Shown piece by piece: positions 1 through 7,067 of a DNA stretch of 8,428 nucleotides. Below the pieces are notes generated by a model. The model searched no databases. It saw nothing but the letters and a program-made list of their open reading frames with translations, and was not told the DNA's origin. Origin of the DNA: an uncultured Collinsella sp. Its GTDB lineage: Bacteria > Actinomycetota > Coriobacteriia > Coriobacteriales > Coriobacteriaceae. The stretch's first letter is position 1. Each line of letters begins with the position of its first letter. Location: NCBI GenBank assembly GCA_900552735.1, contig USBA01000080.1, positions 1 to 8,428 of the forward strand, given 5' to 3'. Both the position numbers and the translations under genes were made by a program.

Positions 1-854
1 AGCCCGCCATCGAGCACCAGCGCAAACGGAGCCTTCGACGCATCGAAGCCCCCAAGCGCACGCTCAATAGGGATACGACGTCCGCACAGCAGATCGTCGG
101 CAAGATCACCCGGCAAGTCGACGCGCGTGGCGCCCAGCGCCGCAATGGGATCTAAGGCAAAACCGGCAGCGGACTCGGCGGAAAGTTCCTCGACCGCATG
201 GCAGGCACCGATGGAAACAACGCCGGAGGCCGTACGGCGCAGTGCGGAAATATGAGCAGCGTTGTCGCAGGCACGGCCCAAATCACGAGCGAGCGCACGG
301 ATGTAGGTGCCCTTGCTCACCGAAAACGCCACGGTCCAAACGCACGCATCGCCCTCGCCACTCACGGCAATCAGGTCGGCGGAATATACCTCGACCGGAC
401 GCGGGGGCAACTCAACGGCATTGCCTTCGCGCGCAGCCTTATAGGCACGCACGCCGTTGACCGAAATTGCCGAAAACGCCGGCGGCACCTGCATCTGAGG
501 GCCCAACATGGCGCACAGGCGCTCGCGGGCATAGGCCGGATCGCGCAGATCGGCGGCAACGGGCACCGTGCGGATGGCCTTGCCCTCCGCATCATCGGTA
601 TTGGTCTCGACGCCAAACGAGATATCGGCGACGTAGCTTTTGGTATCGAGGGTTAGCATGCCCAGCAGACGAGTGGCCTGGCCCACGCCCACCACCATGA
701 CACCCGATGCCATGGGGTCGAGCGTTCCGGCATGGCCGACGCGCCGCTCATGGAGGGCGCGTCGGCATTGCGAAACCACGTCGTGGGACGTGCAGCCCAC
801 CGGCTTATCGACGGCGAGCAGCATATTAAGTTGAGAAGGTGTACGACGAGCCAT
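1..854 (-). CDS. truB: tRNA pseudouridine(55) synthase TruB (C-terminus beyond window)
   Basis: Converts U55 to pseudouridine in the T-loop of tRNAs in the cytoplasm. The 284 visible residues contain the TruB signatures: KPVGCTS at residues 17-23, then RRVGHAGTLDPMASG around 37-51, where D46 of GTLD is the expected catalytic aspartate, followed by GQATRL. Later blocks PPAFSAISVNGVRAY (124-138) and SKGTYIRALARDLG (180-193) are also typical of the family. The reading frame runs off the left edge, so only the far C-terminal part is missing; nothing suggests a broken gene. The ATG at 854 is chosen because family homology begins right after it; it is preceded by a modest GGATGG ribosome site. It starts 15 nt after the stop of the DHH phosphoesterase gene, so it is the last visible gene of the rimP-nusA-infB operon. 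In many bacteria ribF follows, but that would lie outside the window. Confidence 0.96.
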   Translation of the reverse strand, partial: MARRTPSQLNMLLAVDKPVGCTSHDVVSQCRRALHERRVGHAGTLDPMASGVMVVGVGQATRLLGMLTLDTKSYVADISFGVETNTDDAEGKAIRTVPVAADLRDPAYARERLCAMLGPQMQVPPAFSAISVNGVRAYKAAREGNAVELPPRPVEVYSADLIAVSGEGDACVWTVAFSVSKGTYIRALARDLGRACDNAAHISALRRTASGVVSIGACHAVEELSAESAAGFALDPIAALGATRVDLPGDLADDLLCGRRIPIERALGGFDASKAPFALVLDGG

Positions 855-869
855 GTACCATCCAAAAAG

Positions 870-1913
870 TTAGAGCTCGACGGTCACCGAAGCGGGATCC
901 TCCCCTACCAGCTCGGCCAGCATGGGAAGCGCCACGGTGAGCGTCTCGAGAATCGTTCCGTTGTTGGAGAAACCGGCGGCAGCGGGATGTCCGCCTCCGC
1001 CAAAAGCAGCAGCGATCTCGGACACGTTGAGGTCACCCTTGGAGCGCAGATTGCCGCGCACCTTGGTATCGCCCTCAATGCCCTTCAGGAACAGGCAGAC
1101 CTCCACGCCCATCACCGAGCGCACCACATCGACCAGGCCGTCGCACTCATCCGAGGTGACGCCGCATTCCTTGAGGTCACTCTCATACGCGTAGCTATAT
1201 GCCACGCGCCCGTGCGCGACCGTCTTGATGCGACCCATGACGATGGACTTGAGGTGCAAGAACTCGACACGCATGCTCTGATAGACCTCGAGCGCGACGC
1301 GCGCCGGATCGGCACCGTGCGCCACCAGACGCGAGGCGGCATGAAACGCGGCAGCGTCGGCGTTCTGATACTGAAAACGACCGGTATCGGTGACCAGGCC
1401 GCACAGCAGGCAGGTCGCAATGCTGTCGCTTGCAGTAATGCCGCAATCGGCCAAAAAGCGGTCGATAATCATGGCGCAAGCAGCGGCATTGACACACCTA
1501 AGGCTGACCTCGGCAAACTCCTCGCGTGCCGGGTGATGGTCAAAGCACGCCACGTGAGCCGAACGACGCAACACCTCGGCGGAATTATTGAGGCGCTCGA
1601 CGACCGGCACGTCTACCGAAATGAACAGGTCCGGGTTGCCGGTGTAGGTAGATGCCGGCACCAGCAAATCGGCGCCCTCCATAAAACGGTAGATGCGCGG
1701 AACGGGATCGTCATCTGCCAGCAGCAGGGCGATGTCCTTGTCGGGGAACACCTTCATAAGCGAAAGGCCCAGGCCCAACACGGAGCCCAGGGCATCGCCG
1801 TCGGGAGAGGTGTGACCCGAGATCGCAATGGAGGACGCACCCTCGATGAGCTCGAGGATGCGTCGTTTAATACCTGCAGACTCGCACGAGGCGAGATCGG
1901 CGGAATTAGTCAT
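870..1913 (-). CDS. nrnA: DHH/DHHA1 family phosphoesterase, NrnA-like (oligoribonuclease / pAp phosphatase)
   Basis: 347 residues, close to the usual NrnA length. All DHH-family metal-binding motifs are visible: SGHTSPDGDALGS (H34, D38, D40), D101 in SVDVP, the DHH triplet at 124-126, and D175 in GLVTDTGRF. The C-terminal DHHA1 substrate-binding motif GGGGHPAAAGF is at 305-315. Enzymes of this type degrade 2-5 nt RNA fragments and dephosphorylate pAp; which activity dominates here cannot be read from sequence. The start ATG overlaps the end of rbfA by 8 nt (ATGACTAA), and an AGGAGG ribosome site lies 9 nt upstream inside rbfA, supporting both this start and translational coupling. The position between rbfA and truB is the classic one for this family in Gram-positive bacteria. 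The family assignment is firm; the symbol is by homology and could equally be given as a generic DHH phosphoesterase. Confidence 0.92.
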   Translation of the reverse strand: MTNSADLASCESAGIKRRILELIEGASSIAISGHTSPDGDALGSVLGLGLSLMKVFPDKDIALLLADDDPVPRIYRFMEGADLLVPASTYTGNPDLFISVDVPVVERLNNSAEVLRRSAHVACFDHHPAREEFAEVSLRCVNAAACAMIIDRFLADCGITASDSIATCLLCGLVTDTGRFQYQNADAAAFHAASRLVAHGADPARVALEVYQSMRVEFLHLKSIVMGRIKTVAHGRVAYSYAYESDLKECGVTSDECDGLVDVVRSVMGVEVCLFLKGIEGDTKVRGNLRSKGDLNVSEIAAAFGGGGHPAAAGFSNNGTILETLTVALPMLAELVGEDPASVTVEL

Positions 1914-2316
1914 CTAAAGCTGCCTCCTGGACGGCATCCGCTATGGGGTAGCCGTCCTCGTCCTTTTCGATCGCAAGCGTGGCCGGAACGTTTTCCAGCG
2001 CACGCGTGATGCGCTCGGCCTCATCGGTCGAGCGATCGATGCGAAAATCGAGCTCGGGCGTGACGCGCCAATCGAGCGAGCGAGCCAACAGGCTGCGAAT
2101 ACGACCCTTGGCGCTGGCAAGCGCCTCCATGACCTCATCGTAGCGGCTCGCATCGCACGACACGTACACGCGTGCGAACGAACGGTCCACCGCGACCTCG
2201 ACCGCAGTCAGGGTGACCAGGTCGAGACGCGGATCGGAAACCTCAAAGAGCAGGATATAACCGAGCTTCTCGCGGAGCTGCTCGCCCAAACGGCGGGTTG
2301 CCTGCGTTTGCTTCAT
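1906..2316 (-). CDS. rbfA: 30S ribosome-binding factor RbfA
   Basis: A 136-residue single KH-like domain protein that binds the 30S subunit near the 5' end of 16S rRNA and assists late maturation. The family signature is clear: FEVSDPRLDLVTLTAVEV (24-41) followed by ARVYVS (48-53), and RVTPELDFRID (84-94), which matches the usual R-x-x-P-x-L-x-F-x-x-D block. The length is slightly above the typical 115-130, with an acidic C-terminal tail from about residue 118. The start ATG at 2316 is preceded by a GGGGG-type ribosome site directly after the infB stop codon, with an 11-nt gap between the genes. Its 3' end overlaps nrnA by 8 nt. It is co-transcribed with infB, as in most bacteria. Confidence 0.96.
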   Translation of the reverse strand: MKQTQATRRLGEQLREKLGYILLFEVSDPRLDLVTLTAVEVAVDRSFARVYVSCDASRYDEVMEALASAKGRIRSLLARSLDWRVTPELDFRIDRSTDEAERITRALENVPATLAIEKDEDGYPIADAVQEAALDD

Positions 2317-2327
2317 AGCGCTACCCC

Positions 2328-5042
2328 CTACTCGGTACGGGCAACCTGGTCGATGCGGTAACCCTCGATCTGATCGCCGGGCTTGATGTCCTGGAAGTTC
2401 TCCAGGCCAATGCCGCCCTCGGAACCGCTCTTGAGGCTCTTGGCCTCGTCCTTGTAGTGGCGCATCGAGGCGATCTTGCCGTTGAAGACCACGATACCGT
2501 CACGCACCAGGCGCACGGAATCGGTCGCGGCGATCTCGCCCTCCTCGACGCGGACACCGGCGGCGATACCGACTTTGGGCACCTTGAAGGTGTCAAGGAC
2601 GGTCGCGGTACCCGTGGAGACCTCGACCTCGGTGGGCTTAAGCATGCCGATGCGGGCAGCGTCGAGCTCCTCGAGGCACTTGTAGATAACGTCGTAGCAA
2701 CGAATCTCGACGCCCTCGCGCTCAGCGGCGGAGCGGGCCTTGCCGTCGGGACGCACGCCAAAGCCGATGATGATGGCGTTGGAGGCGTCGGCCAGGACGA
2801 CGTCGGTCTCGTTGATGGCGCCGACCGCGGAGTGGATCGTGTTGATGCGCACCTCGGACTGATCCATCTTGTCGAGGGAGTCCTGAAGGGCCTCGATGGA
2901 GCCCTGGACGTCAGCCTTGATGATCAGGTTGAGCTCCTTGACCTCGGCGTCGGCGATGGTCTCGAAGAGGTTCTCGAGCGTCACGTGCTTCACGCGGCTC
3001 TGCTCCTCGATGCGGGCCTTGAGCGAACGCTCGTCGGCCAGCGCACGTGCCTCGCGCTCGTCCTCGAACACGCGGAACTCATCGCCGGCGTTGGGGACGG
3101 ACTGCAGGCCCAGGATCTCGACGGCGTCGGAAGGACCGGCCTCGGTGACGGCGTTGCCCTTGGGGTCGAGCATGGCGCGGACGCGGCCGTAGGTAAGACC
3201 GGCGACCAGCGTATCGCCCACATGCAGGGTACCGCGGGTCACGAGTACGGTGGCAACCGAACCGCGGCCCTTGTCGAGCTTAGCCTCGAGGACGTTGCCC
3301 GAAGCGAACGTATCGGGGTTGGCCTTGAGCTCGAGCACGTCGGCCTGGAGCAGCACGGTCTCGAGCAGGTCGTCGATACCGATCTTCTGCTTGGCCGAGA
3401 TGTTGACGAACATGTTCTGTCCGCCCCACTCCTCGGGGATGATGCCGTACTCGGTGAGCTCCTGGCGCACGCGGTCGGGGTTGGCGCCCGGCTTATCGAT
3501 CTTGTTGACGGCGACGACGATGGGTACGCCGGCGGCCTTGGCGTGGTTGATCGACTCGATGGTCTGAGGCATGACACCGTCGTCGGCGGCGACAATCAGG
3601 ATGACGATGTCGGTCACCTTGGCGCCGCGGGCACGCATAGCCGTAAAGGTCGCGTGACCAGGGGTATCGATGAAGGTGATCTTGCGGTCGTTGATCATGA
3701 CCTGCGAAGCGCCGATGGCCTGCGTAATGCCGCCCGCCTCGCCGGCGGCGACGCCGGTGTGACGGATGGCGTCGAGCAGGCTCGTCTTGCCGTGGTCGAC
3801 GTGACCCATGACGGTGACAACCGGGGCGCGCGGCTTAAGGTCGGCGGGATCGTCGTAGAACGAGAAGGTGTTCTCCTCCTCGGGGGTGATGATCTTGATC
3901 TGACGGCCCAGGTCGTCGGCAACGAGCTCGACGAGGTCGTCGGACATGGACTGCGTCATCGTGAGCGGCGTGCCCAGCAGGAACAGGCGCTTGATGATGT
4001 CGTTGGCCGGAACGTCGAGCGCCTCGGCGAGCTCCTGGACGGTAACGCCCTGGGAGACCTTGATGGCGTCGAGCTCCTCGGGGTTCACGCCCTGGGCCAG
4101 CGCCTCCTCTATCTTGCGCTCCTCCTGAGCCTTGGCAGCCTCGCGCTCGCGCTTCTCCTTGCGCTTCTTGCGGCGACCGGTGGACTCGCGAGAGGCCTCC
4201 TCGACGGCGGCGCGGGCCTCCTCGAGCACCTTCTCGCGGCTGTACTCCTCGGCCTCACGCGCCATGCGGCTGTAGTGGTCCTCATCGTTGCCGTGACCGC
4301 CCTTGCGCTTCTTGCCCTTGCCCTGCTTATCGGGGTTGGGGAAGTCCATGCCGGCAGCGACGTTGTTGCTGGCGTTGGTGCGATGGCTGTGCGGACGGCT
4401 CTCGGAGGCGTGGCGATCGGAGTTGTTGTCGGAGGCGTTGCGATCGTTACGACGGCCACCGCGACGGTCGTTGTTGCCGCCACGACGGTTGCCGCGCTCG
4501 GAGGCGCGCTCGGCCTTGGCCTTCTCCTCAGCGTCCTTCTTCTCCTTGAGGACGGTCTCCTGTGCGGCGATCTGGTCGAGCAGCGAACGGAAGCGCGAAC
4601 CGGAGTCGGAAGCGGGGACGGCGCGGCGCTGGGCCTCGCGGGCAGCCTCCTCCTTCTCGCGGGCAAGGCGCTCCTGCTCGGCCTTCTTCTTGGCCTCGGC
4701 CTCGGCGCGGGCGGCCTCCTCGGCAGCCTGGGCCGCGGCGAACTGGCGGCGCTCCTCCTCGCGTGCCTTCTCGGCGGCGATGCGCTCGCGCTCGGCCTCG
4801 GCAGCACGCGCTGCCTCCTCGGCGGCGGCTGCCTCCTCCTCGGCCTGCTTGGCGGCCTCGACTTCCTTGGCGCGAGCCTCGATCACCGAGGCGAGCTGCT
4901 TGCGGACCATGGCGACGTAGGCGTCCTCCAGGGCGGAGGAAGCGGACTTAGCGGGAATCTTCATTTCGGCGAGATGACCCATCAGTTCCCTGGAGGTCAT
5001 GCCGAACTCTTTGGCCAGGGTGGACACACGGACTTTTGCCAT
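2328..5042 (-). CDS. infB: Translation initiation factor IF-2
   Basis: A 904-residue GTPase that places fMet-tRNA on the 30S subunit and promotes subunit joining. Layout: IF2_N domain at 1-50; a long Ala/Glu/Lys/Arg-rich, probably helical stretch at about 52-180; an Arg/Asn/Gly-rich disordered segment at 183-229; a further charged basic stretch to about 310; a second IF2_N domain at about 320-380; and the G domain, with G1 GHVDHGKT (413-420), switch I GGITQAIGA (437-445), G3 DTPGH (459-463), G4 NKID (513-516) and G5 SAK (549-551). Beta-barrel domain II, domain III (with ADVQGSIEAL at 710-719) and the C-terminal fMet-tRNA-binding barrel follow. The start at 5042 is set by the IF2_N domain beginning at residue 1 and by an AGGTGA ribosome site a few nt upstream. 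Oddity: the two cysteines usually conserved in the last domain are replaced by V830 and G876 (see findings). Confidence 0.98.
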   Translation of the reverse strand: MAKVRVSTLAKEFGMTSRELMGHLAEMKIPAKSASSALEDAYVAMVRKQLASVIEARAKEVEAAKQAEEEAAAAEEAARAAEAERERIAAEKAREEERRQFAAAQAAEEAARAEAEAKKKAEQERLAREKEEAAREAQRRAVPASDSGSRFRSLLDQIAAQETVLKEKKDAEEKAKAERASERGNRRGGNNDRRGGRRNDRNASDNNSDRHASESRPHSHRTNASNNVAAGMDFPNPDKQGKGKKRKGGHGNDEDHYSRMAREAEEYSREKVLEEARAAVEEASRESTGRRKKRKEKREREAAKAQEERKIEEALAQGVNPEELDAIKVSQGVTVQELAEALDVPANDIIKRLFLLGTPLTMTQSMSDDLVELVADDLGRQIKIITPEEENTFSFYDDPADLKPRAPVVTVMGHVDHGKTSLLDAIRHTGVAAGEAGGITQAIGASQVMINDRKITFIDTPGHATFTAMRARGAKVTDIVILIVAADDGVMPQTIESINHAKAAGVPIVVAVNKIDKPGANPDRVRQELTEYGIIPEEWGGQNMFVNISAKQKIGIDDLLETVLLQADVLELKANPDTFASGNVLEAKLDKGRGSVATVLVTRGTLHVGDTLVAGLTYGRVRAMLDPKGNAVTEAGPSDAVEILGLQSVPNAGDEFRVFEDEREARALADERSLKARIEEQSRVKHVTLENLFETIADAEVKELNLIIKADVQGSIEALQDSLDKMDQSEVRINTIHSAVGAINETDVVLADASNAIIIGFGVRPDGKARSAAEREGVEIRCYDVIYKCLEELDAARIGMLKPTEVEVSTGTATVLDTFKVPKVGIAAGVRVEEGEIAATDSVRLVRDGIVVFNGKIASMRHYKDEAKSLKSGSEGGIGLENFQDIKPGDQIEGYRIDQVARTE

Positions 5043-5063
5043 ATGACTTCACCTACCCTTTCT

Positions 5064-5078
5064 GGCACCTTGGGTGCC
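5064..5078 (-). other. Small hairpin in the infB 5' leader
   Basis: In the 91-nt nusA-infB gap, the minus strand reads GGCACC-CAA-GGTGCC, a perfect 6-bp stem with a 3-nt loop ending 21 nt before the infB ATG. No U-tract follows, so it is not an intrinsic terminator. It could be an RNA processing site, affect access to the AGGTGA ribosome site, or be chance. The rest of the gap contains no recognisable gene; in particular there is no ylxR. Confidence 0.45.
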
Positions 5079-5133
5079 TAGAGACTGAACGAGCGTGGGA
5101 AATGCGCCGGGACCCGCCCGACGCGACCGCGCG

Positions 5134-6381
5134 CTAGATCAGGTCCTCCGCATCATCGAAGGCGTCGGTGTCGTGGACACCGCAGAATCGGGAGCCCGGA
5201 CGGGCCTGGTTGCGGCACTGGACGCCGTCCTCGGACACGTACTCGCAGCGACGGACATCATCGTCCTCCTCGTCACCGATCAGGTCGGCGGCGGGCTCCT
5301 CGTGAACGGGGACGTTCTTGAGGATGTCGGCGGCAAGGGTCTCGGACTTGATGTCGATGTGCCAGCCGGTCAGGCGAGCGGCGAGGCGGGCGTTCTGGCC
5401 CTCCTTGCCGATGGCGAGCGAAAGCTGGTCGTCGGGCACGATAACGCCGGCGTAGGCCTTCTCCTCGTCGATGAGGACGCGGGTGACCTTGGCAGGCGAC
5501 AGGGCGTTGGCGACGTAGACGGCCGGATCGGCATCCCACAGGATGACGTCGACGCGCTCGCCGCGGAGCTCGCCCACGACGGCGCGGACGCGGCTGCCTT
5601 TGGGGCCGACGCAGGCGCCCACGGGATCCAGGCGGTCGTCGAGCGAGTGGACAGCGACCTTGGAGCGCTGGCCGGGCTCGCGGGCGATCGACTTGATCTG
5701 GACGGTGCCCTCATAGATCTCGGGCACCTCCTGCTCAAACAGACGACGCATGAGCTCGGGGTGGGTGCGGGAGATGACGATCGGCGGACGGCTGTGCTCG
5801 CCGCGAACCGGCTGCAGGTTGGAGTTGGGATCGCGGACGTCGATGATCACGGCTTTGATGTGCTGGTTGTGCAGGTAGCGCTCGCCCATCGGACGCTCGT
5901 TACGCTCGTTCTCGTAACGGCGCTGGTCAAAATGCGGCAGCTCGGCCTCGACGCCATCGCGGATCTTGACGATGGTGAAGTCGGGCGTGGACTGCAGCAC
6001 GGTACCGCTGATGAGGTCACCGATTCGGCCGGAAAACTCCTCGTAGATCTGCTCACGAGCGGAGTTGCGCACGATGGCGTTGATCTCGGCCTTGGCGTGC
6101 TGGGCGGCGATGCGGCTCGTGTTCTTGGGGGTGACGTCGATCTCCTCGAACTCGGTGAAGTTGCCCTCCTCGTCCATGGAATCGTCGATCGGCTCCAGGC
6201 GGTAGACGTAAATCTTGCCGGTGGTGCGGTCGATGGTCACCTTGGCGCCCCACTCAAGATGCAGGATCTCGGCATAGCTCTTGGCGAGCGACTGCTCCAG
6301 GCGGTCGATCAGGTAGAGCTGGTCGATGTGCCTCTCCTGGCAAAGCTCCATCAGGGCGGACATCATGTCGGATGCTGCCAT
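5134..6381 (-). CDS. nusA: Transcription termination/antitermination factor NusA with C-terminal zinc-knuckle-like tail
   Basis: A 415-residue RNA polymerase accessory factor controlling pausing, termination and antitermination. Domains: N-terminal polymerase-binding domain about 1-120; S1 domain about 121-185 (GDLISGTV at 121-128) with a rather long, charged insertion around 151-172; KH1 with GPKG at 259-262; KH2 with GKEG at 325-328, ending near 347. There are no C-terminal acidic repeat domains of the E. coli type. Instead an acidic linker (EEDDD at 371-375) leads to C379, C389, C400 and H403 (C-x9-C-x10-C-x2-H), then an acidic end. The start at 6381 is chosen over the ATG 33 nt upstream because a GGAAGG ribosome site lies just before it and homology begins at MAASDMMSAL. 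Only 1 nt separates it from the rimP stop. The ylxR gene that often follows nusA is missing. Confidence 0.97.
   Translation of the reverse strand: MAASDMMSALMELCQERHIDQLYLIDRLEQSLAKSYAEILHLEWGAKVTIDRTTGKIYVYRLEPIDDSMDEEGNFTEFEEIDVTPKNTSRIAAQHAKAEINAIVRNSAREQIYEEFSGRIGDLISGTVLQSTPDFTIVKIRDGVEAELPHFDQRRYENERNERPMGERYLHNQHIKAVIIDVRDPNSNLQPVRGEHSRPPIVISRTHPELMRRLFEQEVPEIYEGTVQIKSIAREPGQRSKVAVHSLDDRLDPVGACVGPKGSRVRAVVGELRGERVDVILWDADPAVYVANALSPAKVTRVLIDEEKAYAGVIVPDDQLSLAIGKEGQNARLAARLTGWHIDIKSETLAADILKNVPVHEEPAADLIGDEEDDDVRRCEYVSEDGVQCRNQARPGSRFCGVHDTDAFDDAEDLI
5173..5247 (-). other. Cys3His zinc-knuckle-like motif in the NusA C-terminus
   Basis: Encodes NusA residues 379-403 with the spacing C-x9-C-x10-C-x2-H. 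The block RPGSRFCGVH resembles the short C...C...C-x2-H knuckles seen in various small bacterial and phage proteins (for example those shaped like C...GxxC...GSRFCxxH). The metal-binding reading is inferred from ligand spacing. It is separated from KH2 by an acidic, probably flexible linker, and is in frame with no sign of a frameshift. Confidence 0.7.
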
Positions 6382-6382
6382 G

Positions 6383-6877
6383 TTAGTTTCCTTCCTTCGC
6401 GGGCTTGAAGTCATAGGTGGGCTTCAACTTGCACTTTTTAACATCAGAGAAATCGAGGGTGACGGACTCGCCGTCCTCGAGCTCGAGGGTCACGTTCGTC
6501 TCGGTCGCGGCGGCAATCTTGCCGGAGTACTTGCGACGGCCCTCGGTGGCGATGGAGGTGAGCTCGCAGTCCTCGCCCACAAAGCGGGCAAAGTCGCGCG
6601 GGCGGCGCAGCGGGCGCGCCATACCCGGGCTCGACACCTCGAGCGTGTAGCTCGAAGAAATGGGGTCGAGCTCCTCGATCACGTCGCCGACCCACTTGGT
6701 ATTGGCCGTGACGTCGTTGAGCGACAGGCTCTGACCCTCGGCACCCTCGATACGCACACGCACGCAGGGGGCCTTGGTGGCGCCCACGAGCTCAACGTCG
6801 ACAATATCGACATCGTGCTGGGGAGCGACGGCCTCGAGCGCGTCGATGATCGCCTGCTCGGTCTTGGTCTTGACCAT
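6383..6877 (-). CDS. rimP: Ribosome maturation factor RimP
   Basis: A 164-residue cytoplasmic factor needed for maturation of the 30S subunit. The family signature YTLEVSSPGMARPLRRPRDF is at residues 77-96, and VDVELVG (26-32) fits the N-terminal domain. The C-terminal SH3-like domain follows, with YSGKIAA (117-123) and LDFSDVKKCKL (141-151). The start at 6877 is supported by a GGAGGT ribosome site 6 nt upstream; an ATG 18 nt further upstream (6895) has no such site. It is the first gene of the operon, lies 1 nt ahead of nusA, and the nusA ribosome site is embedded in its last codons. Transcription must pass a terminator-like hairpin in the leader. Confidence 0.96.
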   Translation of the reverse strand: MVKTKTEQAIIDALEAVAPQHDVDIVDVELVGATKAPCVRVRIEGAEGQSLSLNDVTANTKWVGDVIEELDPISSSYTLEVSSPGMARPLRRPRDFARFVGEDCELTSIATEGRRKYSGKIAAATETNVTLELEDGESVTLDFSDVKKCKLKPTYDFKPAKEGN

Positions 6878-6883
6878 TGCGGC

Positions 6884-6889
6884 ACCTCC
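6884..6889 (-). promoter_or_regulatory. Ribosome binding site of rimP
   Basis: GGAGGT on the minus strand, 6 nt before the ATG at 6877. This decides the rimP start against the upstream in-frame ATG at 6895. It lies directly downstream of the leader hairpin's U-tract. Confidence 0.85.
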
Positions 6890-6897
6890 ATCCATAC

Positions 6898-6930
6898 AAA
6901 AAAGAAGCGGGGCCGAAACCCCACTTCTTT
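6898..6930 (-). terminator. Intrinsic terminator/attenuator hairpin in the rimP-nusA leader
   Basis: On the minus strand AAAGAAGTGGGG (6930-6919) pairs with CCCCGCTTCTTT (6912-6901) across a TTTCGG loop: 12 bp with one G-U wobble. It is followed by a run of six T (6903-6898), the first three of which can pair at the stem base. This has the full form of a Rho-independent terminator. It sits between the predicted promoter and the rimP ribosome site, with no gene upstream on this strand to terminate, so attenuation of the operon is the best explanation. On the plus strand the trailing T-run is weaker (CTTCTTTCAATT). Confidence 0.8.
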
Positions 6931-6955
6931 CAATTACAACTTCATTTGCAAGCAA

Positions 6956-6984
6956 ACTATACCAATACCTGCGAAAACGTGCAA
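6956..6984 (-). promoter_or_regulatory. Predicted sigma70-type promoter of the rimP-nusA-infB operon
   Basis: Minus strand: -35 TTGCAC (6984-6979), a spacer of exactly 17 bp, and -10 TATAGT (6961-6956). TGG immediately before it gives an extended -10 (TG-n-TATAGT). The -35 is weak (3 of 6) and the -10 strong (5 of 6). The predicted transcript start near 6949 would give a leader of about 72 nt, nearly half of which is the hairpin. Confidence 0.65.
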
Positions 6985-7067
6985 GCGTCAGAGAAATTCG
7001 CAGGTCAGCGCGCCCACAGCTTCTCCACAAGAATAGGACAATTAGGCGAGGACGCCTGTGCGGTGCT

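Noticed and set aside
1..854. Truncated truB as a pseudogene
   Set aside because: The frame is intact to the edge of the window and all motifs are present; the missing C-terminus is due to the window boundary.
4500..4900. Repetitive-looking GCC/CTC-rich DNA as a DNA repeat element
   Set aside because: It is explained by the Ala/Glu/Arg/Lys-rich helical arm of IF-2 in frame; there is no regular repeat unit at the DNA level.
2457..5081. An 874-residue open frame on the plus strand opposite infB, and similar long plus-strand frames opposite nusA (5095-6408) and nrnA (732-2009)
   Set aside because: They are mirror images of genes with strong G/C third-position bias, which removes stop codons on the opposite strand. 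Their translations are Gly/Val/Leu/Asp-rich without any family motif, and the minus-strand genes are unambiguous.
6382..6414. NusA start 33 nt upstream, giving 11 extra residues
   Set aside because: It has a poorer ribosome site, would overlap the end of rimP, and family homology begins at the ATG at 6381, which has GGAAGG just upstream.
6934..6945. A three-codon leader ORF (ATG AAG TTG TAA) just before the attenuator hairpin
   Set aside because: It has no ribosome binding site, would start about 4 nt from the predicted transcript start, and has no regulatory codons; likely chance.
7021..7029. DnaA-box-like sequence TTCTCCACA
   Set aside because: A single copy with one mismatch to TTATCCACA, no cluster, no AT-rich unwinding region and no dnaA or dnaN nearby; not evidence of an origin.
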